This document shows positions 26,975-34,976 of a DNA stretch of 64,000 nucleotides, piece by piece. The DNA comes from Candidatus Accumulibacter proximus (GTDB lineage: Bacteria > Pseudomonadota > Gammaproteobacteria > Burkholderiales > Rhodocyclaceae): positions 372,001 to 436,000 of the forward strand of contig JADJMH010000001.1 of NCBI GenBank assembly GCA_016709675.1, read 5' to 3'. Every line of letters begins with the position of its first letter. The first letter of the stretch is position 1. The notes beneath the pieces are model-generated. The model saw nothing but the letters and a program-made list of their open reading frames with translations. It had not been told where the DNA came from and made no database searches. The translations under genes and the position numbers were made by a program.

Positions 26975-28852
26975 TTACGCTGCAGCCATACGGGGAGAAA
27001 GGATTTCACCGAGTTCCTCGATCGACTCCTCGAGTCCGACCACCCCCTTGTCAAGGCTACCAATGGCCTTCGCAAGATGCTGATCCATCGTCCGGTGGAG
27101 CTCGGCAACCTCGTTGGAGTATTCGGTTACGCCCTCGAGCATCGACGCCACGGTGCTCTTCAACGCGGCGGCCGTTTCAACAACGGTTTCCTTTAGCTCT
27201 TGGCCCATTGCCTCTTGCAACGATGCAACTCGTTTCGAGTACTCGTCGACCCCCTTCGCAATTTGCGCGGCAGCGCCCTGCAAATTCACGACCGAGGCCT
27301 CGATGTTGTCCTTCATGCGCTCCATGGTTCGCTCAGAGCTTGCGATGGATTCATTCAAGACTGTCGCGACCCGCTCGACCGCTCCGAGTGTCTGAGGCAT
27401 TGCGTCCTTGACGGCCTGAATCACGCCACGCTGTTCATGCGAAAGTTCTTCAATGCCATCGAGGGCGTTGAGGACGGCACCTGCGACACGTTCGAGCCCC
27501 TGCATCGCTTCACCCAGCCCAGTCGACACCCCGTCGAGTTTCCCGATTGCTCCATCCATGCTCGCCAAGGCTCCACGGAAGAAGTCCGCGCCCTGTTCGC
27601 CGAGTTTTGCAGCGTCGGAAATTGATACGTCGAGATCGTTCAAGGCAACCTTCAGCGATTGCGCCGCAGCCTCAAGATTGGCTGCACCAGTGCCTAGGCC
27701 AGCAGCAACCGCCTCAACTCGCGCGACCAGATCGGTTCCCGCGCGATCCAGCGCCGCGACGGCAGTTTCCGCTCCACGACCAATTGCATCGCCAGCACCG
27801 TCCAGTCGGCTCGACAGTGCAACCAAGGTCTCACGCAACTGCGTCATTTCGCTGTCGGTAGCCTTCTTCAGCGTGGCGCTGAAGTCCTCAATCATGCGCT
27901 CCAGCGCTTCCTGATTCATTGTCCCGATCTTGTCGCTCAGCCCTTCAATGGCAACGACCAGCTTGGACGTCATGGCCTCCATCTGCGGACTGAACGCTTT
28001 CGTGATTGCGCCCGCAAGCGATACCGCAAGGTCGGTCTCGAAGCGCTTAAAGGTTCCCGTTTGCTCGCGCGATTCGTTCAGCAATTCCTCCGTCAGCGCC
28101 CCCAAGTCGGTCGAAACCTCAAGGTGCTTCGTGCTGCTCTGATGAATATCCCGTGTCGCATTGAGCTGGGCGAACATCACCATCTCGCCCCCACTTACCG
28201 GCAAGAGGACTCCAAGACGTTCGAGCACCAGTTCAATCTGCCGATTGAGTTCTGCCATCTTCCGCTTGGATGCGAACGTCCAGCAAATGGACGCAATCAG
28301 GCCAGCCAGAGAGGTCAGGAATTTCGCACCGGCAGTACTCAGCAGGCCTCGCGTCGCGTTCAAAAGATCGGCTTGCTGCCCCGCCTGTTCCCCTAACGCG
28401 GAGGTTGCGTGGGTCAACGCGACCGTCAAAAAGAAGAAGGTAAAAGCCAGACCGACGCCAACGAGAAGATTGGGGACTGCCTCTGCAAGCGGCAAGTTCA
28501 TCTGATGTGCCAGCAGTCGCTGCGCAGACCAAATGTCACGGGGAGCACCGAACATCACGTGAATACGTTGCCCGCCGTGCGGCAGCGCGATTACACGCCC
28601 GGTAGTTTCCTGCCAGGCCGGCCGAAGTGCGGGGTTGTCCTTCACCGCTTCCTTGGCTCGCTCATTTGCCGCTGGCCACATATCGGCCTGCGTGGAGAGT
28701 GCCTCGGTCAGCTTGCGCAGCCCCTGCACAAGAACGGCAATGCGCGGGCTGAACCACCCCCAGTAGCCCAGAGCCGCTGAAACCACTATGCCTACGGCTA
28801 TTACCCCGACAACATTGGCATGCCCACTCGCGATCTGTAACCAGCTGCTCAC
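26975..28852 (-). CDS. zorA: Zorya ZorA (MotA/TolQ/ExbB-like motor with long tail)
   Basis: 625-residue membrane protein, first gene of the Zorya operon. Hydrophobic helices are visible at VVGVIAVGIVVSAALGYWGW, NLLVGVGLAFTFFFLTVAL and FLTSLAGLIASICWTF, matching a MotA-type membrane core. From about residue 210 to the end runs a long alpha-helical tail with heptad-like patterns (for example LAGAITKAFSPQMEAMTSKL), the cytoplasmic tail that distinguishes ZorA. GTG start at 28852 with GGGGAGAG just before it. A weak promoter-like pair TTACAC/TATATT (plus-strand 28947-28952 and 28922-28927, spacing 19) lies upstream on the minus strand. No frame damage was seen. Confidence 0.92.
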   Translation of the reverse strand: MSSWLQIASGHANVVGVIAVGIVVSAALGYWGWFSPRIAVLVQGLRKLTEALSTQADMWPAANERAKEAVKDNPALRPAWQETTGRVIALPHGGQRIHVMFGAPRDIWSAQRLLAHQMNLPLAEAVPNLLVGVGLAFTFFFLTVALTHATSALGEQAGQQADLLNATRGLLSTAGAKFLTSLAGLIASICWTFASKRKMAELNRQIELVLERLGVLLPVSGGEMVMFAQLNATRDIHQSSTKHLEVSTDLGALTEELLNESREQTGTFKRFETDLAVSLAGAITKAFSPQMEAMTSKLVVAIEGLSDKIGTMNQEALERMIEDFSATLKKATDSEMTQLRETLVALSSRLDGAGDAIGRGAETAVAALDRAGTDLVARVEAVAAGLGTGAANLEAAAQSLKVALNDLDVSISDAAKLGEQGADFFRGALASMDGAIGKLDGVSTGLGEAMQGLERVAGAVLNALDGIEELSHEQRGVIQAVKDAMPQTLGAVERVATVLNESIASSERTMERMKDNIEASVVNLQGAAAQIAKGVDEYSKRVASLQEAMGQELKETVVETAAALKSTVASMLEGVTEYSNEVAELHRTMDQHLAKAIGSLDKGVVGLEESIEELGEILSPRMAAA

Positions 28853-29165
28853 TTGGCTCTCCCCGTTTTACCTCATTTACCGCACTTCAACTTGGCGCCA
28901 CCCCGCCACGCAGATCGGTGGAATATACCTTTCAGGTAGTACTCTTGTGTAACTATACGACCAACAGGATCCCGAATGACATTGCCTATTTTGCGCCGAG
29001 GAGAGATCGCATCCGACGAGACTCAGAAGACCCTCATCGTCCACCGCGTGCGTGTGCACACGGCGTTTCCATGTATCGCCCCCGAGGTTTTGTAGACTCC
29101 CTTGAGGAGTGCTTTGCTTCTCTAAGCGGATAGATTTCTGAGTGGAGTCAAGTGCCAGCTTTGGC
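28853..29165. other. Zorya upstream region
   Basis: About 310 bases between zorA and a hairpin pair. It contains the presumed zorA promoter and, on the plus strand from 28976, an unrecognised frame of about 40 codons with no ribosome site. No other gene is supported. Confidence 0.4.
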
Positions 29166-29230
29166 CTAGGAGTTCGCATCGGCTGTCCGGCAGGTCTCCT
29201 AGCATAGCCGTCGCTTGAGCGGCGGCTATG
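29166..29230. repeat. Two adjacent hairpins
   Basis: CTAGGAG (29166-29172) pairs with CTCCTAG (29196-29202), and immediately after it CATAGCCGTCGC (29203-29214) pairs with GCGGCGGCTATG (29219-29230) across a TTGA loop with one G-T pair. No T tract follows either arm. They could be a REP-like element or a structured transcript end. Confidence 0.55.
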
Positions 29231-29254
29231 CCCGATGGGCGACCGGCAGACGTT

Positions 29255-29349
29255 GGCCGACTGCCGACCGACGCCATCCAAAACCCACCGGCGGCTTCCC
29301 GACGCGTAGCGGTCGGTCAGGCGAGGAAACCAGCATCCCCAGCCGAATG
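29255..29349 (-). repeat. Dispersed repeat, module B, copy 2 (inverted, partial)
   Basis: Reverse complement shares CTCGCCTGACCG, GGGAAGCCGCCGGTGGGT and TGGCGTCGGTCGGCAGTCGG with the module at 17203. It is partial and immediately followed by another inverted module B copy. Confidence 0.5.
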
Positions 29350-29410
29350 ACCGGTTACCGTTGATCGCCCCAGGTCAACGGCGGCTTCGGGGAAGTGGCG
29401 CCACCGTCTC

Positions 29411-29559
29411 TTCCTGGCCGGTAGCCGACCGACACCAGCCTGCACGCAATGACCGCTCCCGCTTCAAAGCTGCCGGTCAGGCAAGAATAACACCGATGAA
29501 AATCGAGGGGCGGCTTCCGTGTTGTCGGGGGTGCGGTGAATGGATGCTTGCAAGCGCCT
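29411..29559 (-). repeat. Dispersed repeat, module B, copy 3 (inverted)
   Basis: Reverse complement reads GGCGCTTGCAAGCATCCATT, ATCGGTGTTATTCTTGCCTG, GAAGCGGGAGCGGTCATTG and GGTGTCGGTCGGCTACCGG, homologous to module B at 17203. With the module A copy at 29574 it repeats the A-B order of 17033-17360 on the opposite strand. Confidence 0.55.
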
Positions 29560-29573
29560 CGAGCGTCTGCTCT

Positions 29574-29738
29574 GGGTCGGTCGCTGTCTGTGGTCGGAAA
29601 GGTCAGAACGACTGCTCTCATGTGCGATGCGGCCGTTGGCCCTCGGCCTCTGCAGTTGCTGGTCCGGCTGGCTGCTCCCGAGCATAAGCGGCCACTGAAC
29701 TTTCGTGGTTCGGTGACGGCAACCGGCCAAGAGCGGAT
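29574..29738 (-). repeat. MITE-like repeat, module A, copy 4 (diverged, inverted)
   Basis: Starts with GGGTCGGTCGC at 29574. The reverse complement keeps AACCACGAAAGTTCAGTGGC, GAGGCCGAGGGCCAACGGCC and GAGAGCAGTCGTTCTGACC. The far inverted repeat is degenerate (GGCAACCGGCC). This is the most diverged of the four module A copies. Confidence 0.6.
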
Positions 29739-29879
29739 GGCGAGGAAACTACTTCCATGGCGGACATTCGATCGAAAACCTCTATCGGTCTACCATGGCA
29801 TCCGGAGCGACGGAGAGCAGGACCGAAAGTGCCTGCCAATGGTTTGCAGGCGCAATCTCCCGCTCATCCGCGCGCCAAG

Positions 29880-30038
29880 TCAGGAAGGCAGAGACCTTAG
29901 CAGCAGCCACCTCCCGCGGATGCCGACGCGGAGGCCGAGGCCTTCGCACACTGAATCCCTGACGACGGGATCCGACGTTTCGGGCGGCTTCATAACTGTT
30001 ACGATTGCATCTGCAAGGCGGATTTGCGAGGTGGGCAT
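29880..30038 (-). pseudogene. Probable tyrosine recombinase/integrase N-terminal fragment
   Basis: A minus-strand frame with its own ribosome site (AGGAG, 8 bases before ATG 30038) reads MPTSQIRLADAIVTVMKPP, then RDSVCEGLGLRVGIRGR before diverging and stopping at 29880. This resembles the arm-DNA-binding N terminus of phage-type integrases (I/LTDAxV..KPP...D..GLGLRV). The catalytic domain is absent; a diverged repeat copy lies just beyond. It points into the defence island and sits about 170 bases from the decayed YgjP end that seems to mark the island border, so it is likely the remains of the enzyme that inserted the region. Identification rests on about 45 residues. Confidence 0.5.
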
Positions 30039-30203
30039 GCGCGGTTCTCCTGACGGGTTGATGGGTGTGCAAGAGCCATGGACGGGGTCACCCGTGCATC
30101 CTCGTACATGCGGAACGATCTGCAGACTAGCCAAAATCACGCCAATGCATTGATTTGTTGAGGACTATGCATCGCCATTCAGCCCCGTACATGTCACCCT
30201 TGC

Positions 30204-30314
30204 AAAATGAACCACAGCCCGCAGTTCTGAACGATCGTTGCGCGACTGTGTCCCGATTACCGGGCAGCACGCGCAAAACTGAAACGGCGCGTCGCCCATT
30301 GTCCACGCTGGTAA
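30204..30314 (+). pseudogene. Decayed 3' end of a YgjP-like metallopeptidase gene
   Basis: The frame reads KMNHSPQF, an in-frame TGA where the family has Trp, then TIVARLCPDYRAARAKLKRR and a TAA at 30312. It is the C-terminal tail of the same family as the intact gene at 8588-9352 (MNHSPRFWAIVSGACPNHQA). Nothing upstream of 30204 continues the homology. It ends 9 bases before gloA, where this gene family commonly sits, and so probably marks the right junction of a large insertion. Confidence 0.72.
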
Positions 30315-30323
30315 GGAAATGGC

Positions 30324-30710
30324 ATGAGAATCCTGCATACGATGCTGCGAGTCGGCGATCTCGGTCGCTCGCTGGCCTTTTACACCGAAGTCCTCGGCAT
30401 GCGTGAATTGCGGCGCACGGACTACCCGACAGGTCGCTTCACGCTGGCCTTTGTGGGCTACGGCCCGGAATCCGATGGGGCGGTTCTTGAGCTGACGCAC
30501 AACTGGGATACGTCGTCCTACGACATCGGCAGCGGCTTCGGTCATGTGGCGATCGAGGTCCCCGACGCCTACGCCGCTTGCGAGCAGATCAAGGCGCGCG
30601 GCGGCAAGGTCGTGCGCGAGGCCGGGCCGATGAAACACGGCACGACGGTGATCGCCTTCGTCGAGGATCCCGACGGCTACAAGATCGAGCTGATCCAGAA
30701 AAAGGCCTGA
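30324..30710 (+). CDS. gloA: Lactoylglutathione lyase (glyoxalase I)
   Basis: Cytosolic metalloenzyme converting the methylglyoxal-glutathione hemithioacetal to S-lactoylglutathione. 128 residues, usual for bacterial GloA. Metal ligands and family blocks are visible: MRILHTMLRV (His5), GAVLELTHNW (Glu), GFGHVAIEVPD (His) and DPDGYKIELIQ (Glu), with SLAFYTEVLGM between. GTAAGGAAATGGC places a ribosome site before ATG 30324. It now lies beside the decayed YgjP tail instead of a complete gene, so it may rely on a new promoter within the island edge. Confidence 0.96.
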   Translation: MRILHTMLRVGDLGRSLAFYTEVLGMRELRRTDYPTGRFTLAFVGYGPESDGAVLELTHNWDTSSYDIGSGFGHVAIEVPDAYAACEQIKARGGKVVREAGPMKHGTTVIAFVEDPDGYKIELIQKKA

Positions 30711-30910
30711 AACGGGGAATTCTCATCGATTACTTCAGGGATCCGCGAATAGTCAGCCTGGCGTAAGAGGAAGCCTGCAGAATCGTGCCCCAGCCCATTC
30801 TGCAACCGGCGTAGCACAGGCTTCAGCAGCCGGCGACCGGCTCCTGCGGAGCCACGCGTCACCCCGGGCGAGACTCTTTCAACCTGTTCCAACCACCGTA
30901 CAACGACGCC

Positions 30911-31900
30911 ATGACGCTCCACCGCCGCGCAAGCTCCGCCCAACGCCTCGCCGCGTCTCTGGTCGTCGTGCTGGCCCTGCTGGCGGCCGGTGACGCCCCT
31001 GCCGCCCTGGCAATTGCGCTCAATTCCGCCGACGGCACGATCAGCCTGATCGACACGGAAACCTACGCCGTCACCGGCAAGGCGAACGTGTGCAAGGAGC
31101 CGCATCACCTGATGCCGACGCCCGACGACAAGTCGGTGATCGTCGCCTGTGCCGCCGCCAACCAGCTGGTCTTCTTCGACCCGCACACCGGTCAGGAGCA
31201 GAAGCGCATCCGCGACATTTCGGACCCCTATCAGCTCGGCTACTCGCCGAACCGCAAATGGTTCGTCGCCACTTCGCTGCGTCTGGACCGGGTCGATATC
31301 TATGATCCGCAGGACTTCCGGCTCATCGCCCGCCTGCCGGCACCGAAGACCCCTTCGCATATGGCGTTTGACGATGCCAGCCAGTTTGTCTTCGTGACCC
31401 TGCAGGACTCGAACGAGGTGATGGCGATCAGCCTGCCGACGCAGAAGATCGCCTGGGTCATGCCGGTCGCCGCGACGCCGGCGGGAATCGTCATGGCTCC
31501 CGACAACCGCCATCTGCTGGTCGCCTGCATGGGCGAAGGCGTCGTCGAGGTGATTGACTGGCGCTACCGGCAGAGTGTCAGGAAGGTGGCCACCGCCCCT
31601 GCGGCCCACAATCTGCAGCCAAAGGGTGACGGACGGCATTTCTACGTTTCGAACCGCTCGGTCGATGGCAGCATCTCGCTGCTCGATACGCAGACCATGG
31701 CGGTAGTGGGCAAGTACGAGGTGCCAGGCGGCCCGGACGACATTATGGTACGTGGCGACGGCAAGGAACTCTGGGCCACCGCCCGCTTCGCCCGCAAGGT
31801 GCAGGTCATCGACCTCGCCACCGGTACGCTCAAGCGGTCGATACCGGTCGGCAGTTCGCCGCATGGGGTCTTCTTCCTCAATCACGCGGGTCTCAGATGA
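30911..31900 (+). CDS. Exported YncE-like beta-propeller protein
   Basis: 329-residue protein with a Sec signal peptide (LAASLVVVLALLAAGDAPAALA) followed by a YncE/cytochrome d1-like seven-bladed propeller. Blade-type repeats include SADGTISLIDTETYAVTGKA, YSPNRKWFVATSLRLDRVDI, PDNRHLLVACMGEGVVEVID and VSNRSVDGSISLLDTQTMAV. No haem-binding CXXCH or propeller-specific catalytic residue was seen, so it may be a binding or scaffold protein in the periplasm. The stop overlaps the next ATG (ATGA), making it the first of five tightly linked genes up to 34779. The role of the cluster is unknown. Confidence 0.85.
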   Translation: MTLHRRASSAQRLAASLVVVLALLAAGDAPAALAIALNSADGTISLIDTETYAVTGKANVCKEPHHLMPTPDDKSVIVACAAANQLVFFDPHTGQEQKRIRDISDPYQLGYSPNRKWFVATSLRLDRVDIYDPQDFRLIARLPAPKTPSHMAFDDASQFVFVTLQDSNEVMAISLPTQKIAWVMPVAATPAGIVMAPDNRHLLVACMGEGVVEVIDWRYRQSVRKVATAPAAHNLQPKGDGRHFYVSNRSVDGSISLLDTQTMAVVGKYEVPGGPDDIMVRGDGKELWATARFARKVQVIDLATGTLKRSIPVGSSPHGVFFLNHAGLR

Positions 31901-32655
31901 ACGCCTTGATCAGCCACCTGGGGCTTGGCCTGAGCCTGCTGACCGCTTGCGCAACCGCACTCGCCACGCCTGCCGCGACGCCCTCTGCTGCCTGCAAGGG
32001 AATGCTCTACCTGACCTTCGACACCGGCAACATGCGCCACGCCGACCTGATCGCCGAGACGCTGGCCAGGCACGGCGTCAAGGCGACCTTCTTTCTCGCC
32101 CAGGAAAGGACCCTTCGCGGCGACCATGCACTCGACGCCAGTTGGGCGCCTTACTGGCAGGCGCGCGTCGCCGAAGGCCACGCTTTTGGCAGCCACACCT
32201 GGCGGCACGGCAGTTTCCGTGAGGACATCGGCAACCAGGTCCGCTACCGGCTGCCGGACGGTGGCAGCGAAAGCATGGACGCGCGCGCCGTCTGCGCAGA
32301 GTTGCAGCGCCCGGATACGCGCTTCCAGGAGTTGACCGGCCGTCGGCTCGATCCCCTCTGGCGCGCTCCCGGCGGTCGCACGACGCCGAACACGCTGGCC
32401 GCCGCGCAGGCCTGTGGCTACCGCCATGTCGGCTGGGCGGCAGCGGGTTTCCTGGGTGATGAACTGCCCTCCGAGACCTACCCCAACTCGCTACTGCTGA
32501 AGCGCGCCCTCGATCGTCTGAAGGATGGCGACATCATCATGGCCCATCTCGGCATCTGGTCGCGCAAGGATCCCTTTGCGCCGATGCTGGACCCCTTGAT
32601 CGCCGGCCTGAAAGGCAAGGGCTTCTGCTTTGCGGCGCGGCGCGCGCAGCCATGA
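31897..32655 (+). CDS. Exported polysaccharide deacetylase-like protein (NodB fold)
   Basis: 252-residue protein with a signal peptide (GLGLSLLTACATALATP) and a NodB-type deacetylase domain. Motif 1 is LTFDTGNM, where the usual second aspartate (a metal ligand in TFDDG) is threonine; motif 2 is SHTWRHGSF with both histidines; motif 3 RAPGGRT and the C-terminal IIMAHLG are present. The missing ligand suggests altered metal use or substrate, although the same FDTG form seems familiar from other betaproteobacteria. It overlaps both neighbours by ATGA, so it is co-translated with the propeller protein and the hydroxylase. Confidence 0.85.
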   Translation: MNALISHLGLGLSLLTACATALATPAATPSAACKGMLYLTFDTGNMRHADLIAETLARHGVKATFFLAQERTLRGDHALDASWAPYWQARVAEGHAFGSHTWRHGSFREDIGNQVRYRLPDGGSESMDARAVCAELQRPDTRFQELTGRRLDPLWRAPGGRTTPNTLAAAQACGYRHVGWAAAGFLGDELPSETYPNSLLLKRALDRLKDGDIIMAHLGIWSRKDPFAPMLDPLIAGLKGKGFCFAARRAQP

Positions 32656-33674
32656 TCGACACCCTGGTTGAAGCCTTTGTCGCCCTTCAGGGTTGGCTGC
32701 TCGATCGCCTGATCCAGCCGCCACTGCTGGCCATGGGGTTGGGCAGCTACCTGGAGATGGCCTTCGACGGCATCGAGTTCTTCCTCTGCGGGGTCCTGCA
32801 GATCAGCGCCGCCTACCTCCTGCTGCGCCCCCTGGAGGCCCTGCGGCCGATCGAGGTCTGGCGGGACCGCCAAGCGGTGCGGGTGGACGTACTCTATTCG
32901 CTACTCGACCGGCTGGGCATCATACCGCTCCTCGTCTTTGCCCTGCTGGCGCCCCTGTTCGCGAGCGTCGACAGCTGGCTACGCTTCAACGACATCATCC
33001 CGCCACAACTCGAAGACCTCTTTCCTCCGCTGGAGACGCGGCCACTGCTCAGTTTCGTGATCTATCTCCTGATCCTGGACTTCACCGAATACTGGCGCCA
33101 CCGCCTGTCGCACCGTTTTCGCTGGTGGTGGGCGCTGCACGCGATCCACCACAGTCAGCGCCAGATGACGCTGTGGACCGACAGCCGCAACCATCTGCTC
33201 GACGACCTGATTGGCGGCTTCTGGTTTGCTGTCGTCGCGCTGCTCGTCGGCGTACCGCCGGGACATTTCATCGGCCTGCTGATCGTCGTCAAGACGATAG
33301 AGAACCTGTCGCATGTCAATGCCCGGCTTTCGTTCGGACGCCTTGGCGAATTGCTGCTGGTCAGCCCGCGTTACCATCGCTGGCACCATGCACTCGATCT
33401 CCCGGTCGGCCGCCAGTACCGCTACGGCTGCAATTTCGCGGTTCTCTTTCCGGTCTGGGATCAACTCTTCGCCACCCAGTATTCCGGACAGTCGATGCCC
33501 GCCTGCGGTCTCAGGCACGGGCCAATCCCCGAGTCTGCGGCGCGAAGCGGCTTCTGGCGACAGCAATACGAGGGACTTTGCGCGCTGGCGGCGGCTTTCC
33601 GCCCGCATTCACGCCAGGTGCAGCAGACCGGCCCGACCAACGATTACGGACAGCCAGACAGCCATGCTCGATGA
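32652..33674 (+). CDS. Sterol desaturase/fatty acid hydroxylase family membrane protein
   Basis: 340-residue integral membrane protein of the fatty acid hydroxylase superfamily. Several hydrophobic helices precede the di-iron histidine boxes: HRLSHRF (HxxxH), HAIHHS (HxxHH) and, after further helices, HRWHHAL (HxxHH). The last part (CGLRHGPIPES) is soluble. The enzyme would hydroxylate or desaturate a lipid using di-iron and oxygen; the substrate is unknown. The start overlaps the deacetylase stop (ATGA), and the 3' end overlaps the HD hydrolase start by 11 bases. Confidence 0.88.
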   Translation: MIDTLVEAFVALQGWLLDRLIQPPLLAMGLGSYLEMAFDGIEFFLCGVLQISAAYLLLRPLEALRPIEVWRDRQAVRVDVLYSLLDRLGIIPLLVFALLAPLFASVDSWLRFNDIIPPQLEDLFPPLETRPLLSFVIYLLILDFTEYWRHRLSHRFRWWWALHAIHHSQRQMTLWTDSRNHLLDDLIGGFWFAVVALLVGVPPGHFIGLLIVVKTIENLSHVNARLSFGRLGELLLVSPRYHRWHHALDLPVGRQYRYGCNFAVLFPVWDQLFATQYSGQSMPACGLRHGPIPESAARSGFWRQQYEGLCALAAAFRPHSRQVQQTGPTNDYGQPDSHAR

Positions 33675-34155
33675 AGCCCGCGCCTTCGCGCTGACAGCCC
33701 ATGGCAGCCAGATGTATGGCGACCGGCCCTATGCCTTCCATCTCGAAGCGGTCGTCAGCCTGTTGTCGGGCTACGGCACCGACGCTCAGATCGTCGGCTA
33801 TCTCCACGACGTGATCGAGGACACTCGGGTCACCGAGGACGAGGTTCTGGCGCGCTTTGGACAACGGATTGCCGAGTGCGTCAGCCTGCTCACCGACTCC
33901 CCCGGCGCCAGCCGCGCCGAGCGGAAGGCCGGCACCTACGCCAGGCTGGCAACGGTCGCTGGCGCCGCCGAGCTGGCACTGGTGGTCAAAGCCGCCGACC
34001 GCCTGGCCAACGTCAGAAGCTGCCTGATCGATCAGTACCATGGTCTGTTGGAGGTGTACCGCAAGGAGCACCCCAGCTTCCGGCGCGCCGCATACCGCGA
34101 GGGCCTCTGTGAGCCCCTGTGGCGCGAACTTGATGCCTTGCTGAACGGAGAGTGA
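33664..34155 (+). CDS. Small HD-domain hydrolase (Mesh1/SpoT-hydrolase-like)
   Basis: 163-residue stand-alone HD domain resembling (p)ppGpp hydrolase domains. The metal and catalytic residues of that family are present: RPYAFHLEAVV (His), VGYLHDVIEDT (His-Asp with ED) and LVVKAADRLANV (Asp). No synthetase, TGS or ACT domain is attached, so it would be a small alarmone hydrolase or a related pyrophosphohydrolase. ATG 33664 overlaps the end of the hydroxylase gene; a longer frame from 33313 is only a shadow. The LysE-type gene follows after 3 bases. Confidence 0.85.
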   Translation: MLDEARAFALTAHGSQMYGDRPYAFHLEAVVSLLSGYGTDAQIVGYLHDVIEDTRVTEDEVLARFGQRIAECVSLLTDSPGASRAERKAGTYARLATVAGAAELALVVKAADRLANVRSCLIDQYHGLLEVYRKEHPSFRRAAYREGLCEPLWRELDALLNGE

Positions 34156-34158
34156 CAG

Positions 34159-34779
34159 ATGTTTGAAATCCAGAATTACGCCAGCTTCGTTGCTGCCATC
34201 ATCGTCTTCCAGTTGATCCCTGGTCCCGGTACTCTGGCCATTCTCAATGCCACGGCGCGCAATGGCATCGGCGCCGGGCTGGGCGCAGTCGTCGGTACGC
34301 TGCTGGGTGACATGGTCTATATGGTCGCCGCGATCGTCGGTCTGGCCGCGCTGATGAATGCCCACCCCGCACTTTTCCAGGGCTTGCAGTGGTTCGGCGC
34401 CGCCTACCTCGGCTGGATGGGACTGCAACTCCTGTTCAGGCCCGTCGCCGCCGCCAGTGCCGCAGAGGAAGCAAGGAAAAGCGGCTGGGTGTACTTCCGG
34501 CAGGCCTTTGCCGTCAGTCTCACCAATCCCAAGGTCATGCTCTTCTTTGTCGCCTTCTTTCCGCTCTTCCTGGACGCCAGCGCCTCGTCGCTGACGCTGG
34601 CGGTGATGATGGCGCACGTGACCATCCTCAGTTTTCTCTACCAGGCGGGCCTGGTCCTCGTTGGCAACGTGGTGGCGCGCAAACTGTCGTCGCTGCCGTT
34701 CGCGCGCAAGCTGGCGACGCGCCTGGCAGGCGGTGCACTGCTCGGGTTTGGTGTCAAGCTGGCGCTGGACAATCGCTGA
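34159..34779 (+). CDS. LysE/RhtB-family exporter
   Basis: 206-residue inner-membrane exporter. The family signature is near the N terminus (FQLIPGPGTLAILNATARNG), followed by membrane helices such as VVGTLLGDMVYMVAAIVGLA, SLTNPKVMLFFVAFFPLFL and AGGALLGFGVKLAL. Members expel amino acids or homoserine lactones; the substrate here is not predictable. CGGAGAG precedes ATG 34159, 3 bases after the HD hydrolase stop. Last gene of the five-gene cluster. A 197-base spacer follows before the ABC-F gene. Confidence 0.9.
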   Translation: MFEIQNYASFVAAIIVFQLIPGPGTLAILNATARNGIGAGLGAVVGTLLGDMVYMVAAIVGLAALMNAHPALFQGLQWFGAAYLGWMGLQLLFRPVAAASAAEEARKSGWVYFRQAFAVSLTNPKVMLFFVAFFPLFLDASASSLTLAVMMAHVTILSFLYQAGLVLVGNVVARKLSSLPFARKLATRLAGGALLGFGVKLALDNR

Positions 34780-34929
34780 CGCAGGCTCGGCGAGCCATGC
34801 TATTGCCTGGCGAGGGCCGGCCGCTGGTCGATTGAGGTCTGGTCTGCGACCAGAACCAGCCCCCTCGGTACAACCGAAAACGATGTCGGTCAGGGTGTCG
34901 CAGCGGAAGCACATCGCCGACGCCTGGAG

Positions 34930-34935
34930 TACAAT
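34930..34935 (+). promoter_or_regulatory. Candidate -10 box before the ABC-F gene
   Basis: TACAAT sits about 40 bases before the GTG start in the spacer between the LysE-type gene and the ABC-F gene. No good -35 hexamer is present at the right distance, so this is tentative. Confidence 0.25.
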
Positions 34936-34976
34936 AGCGCCCTCTTGCAACTTGATGATTTTACCGAGGTTTCTGA

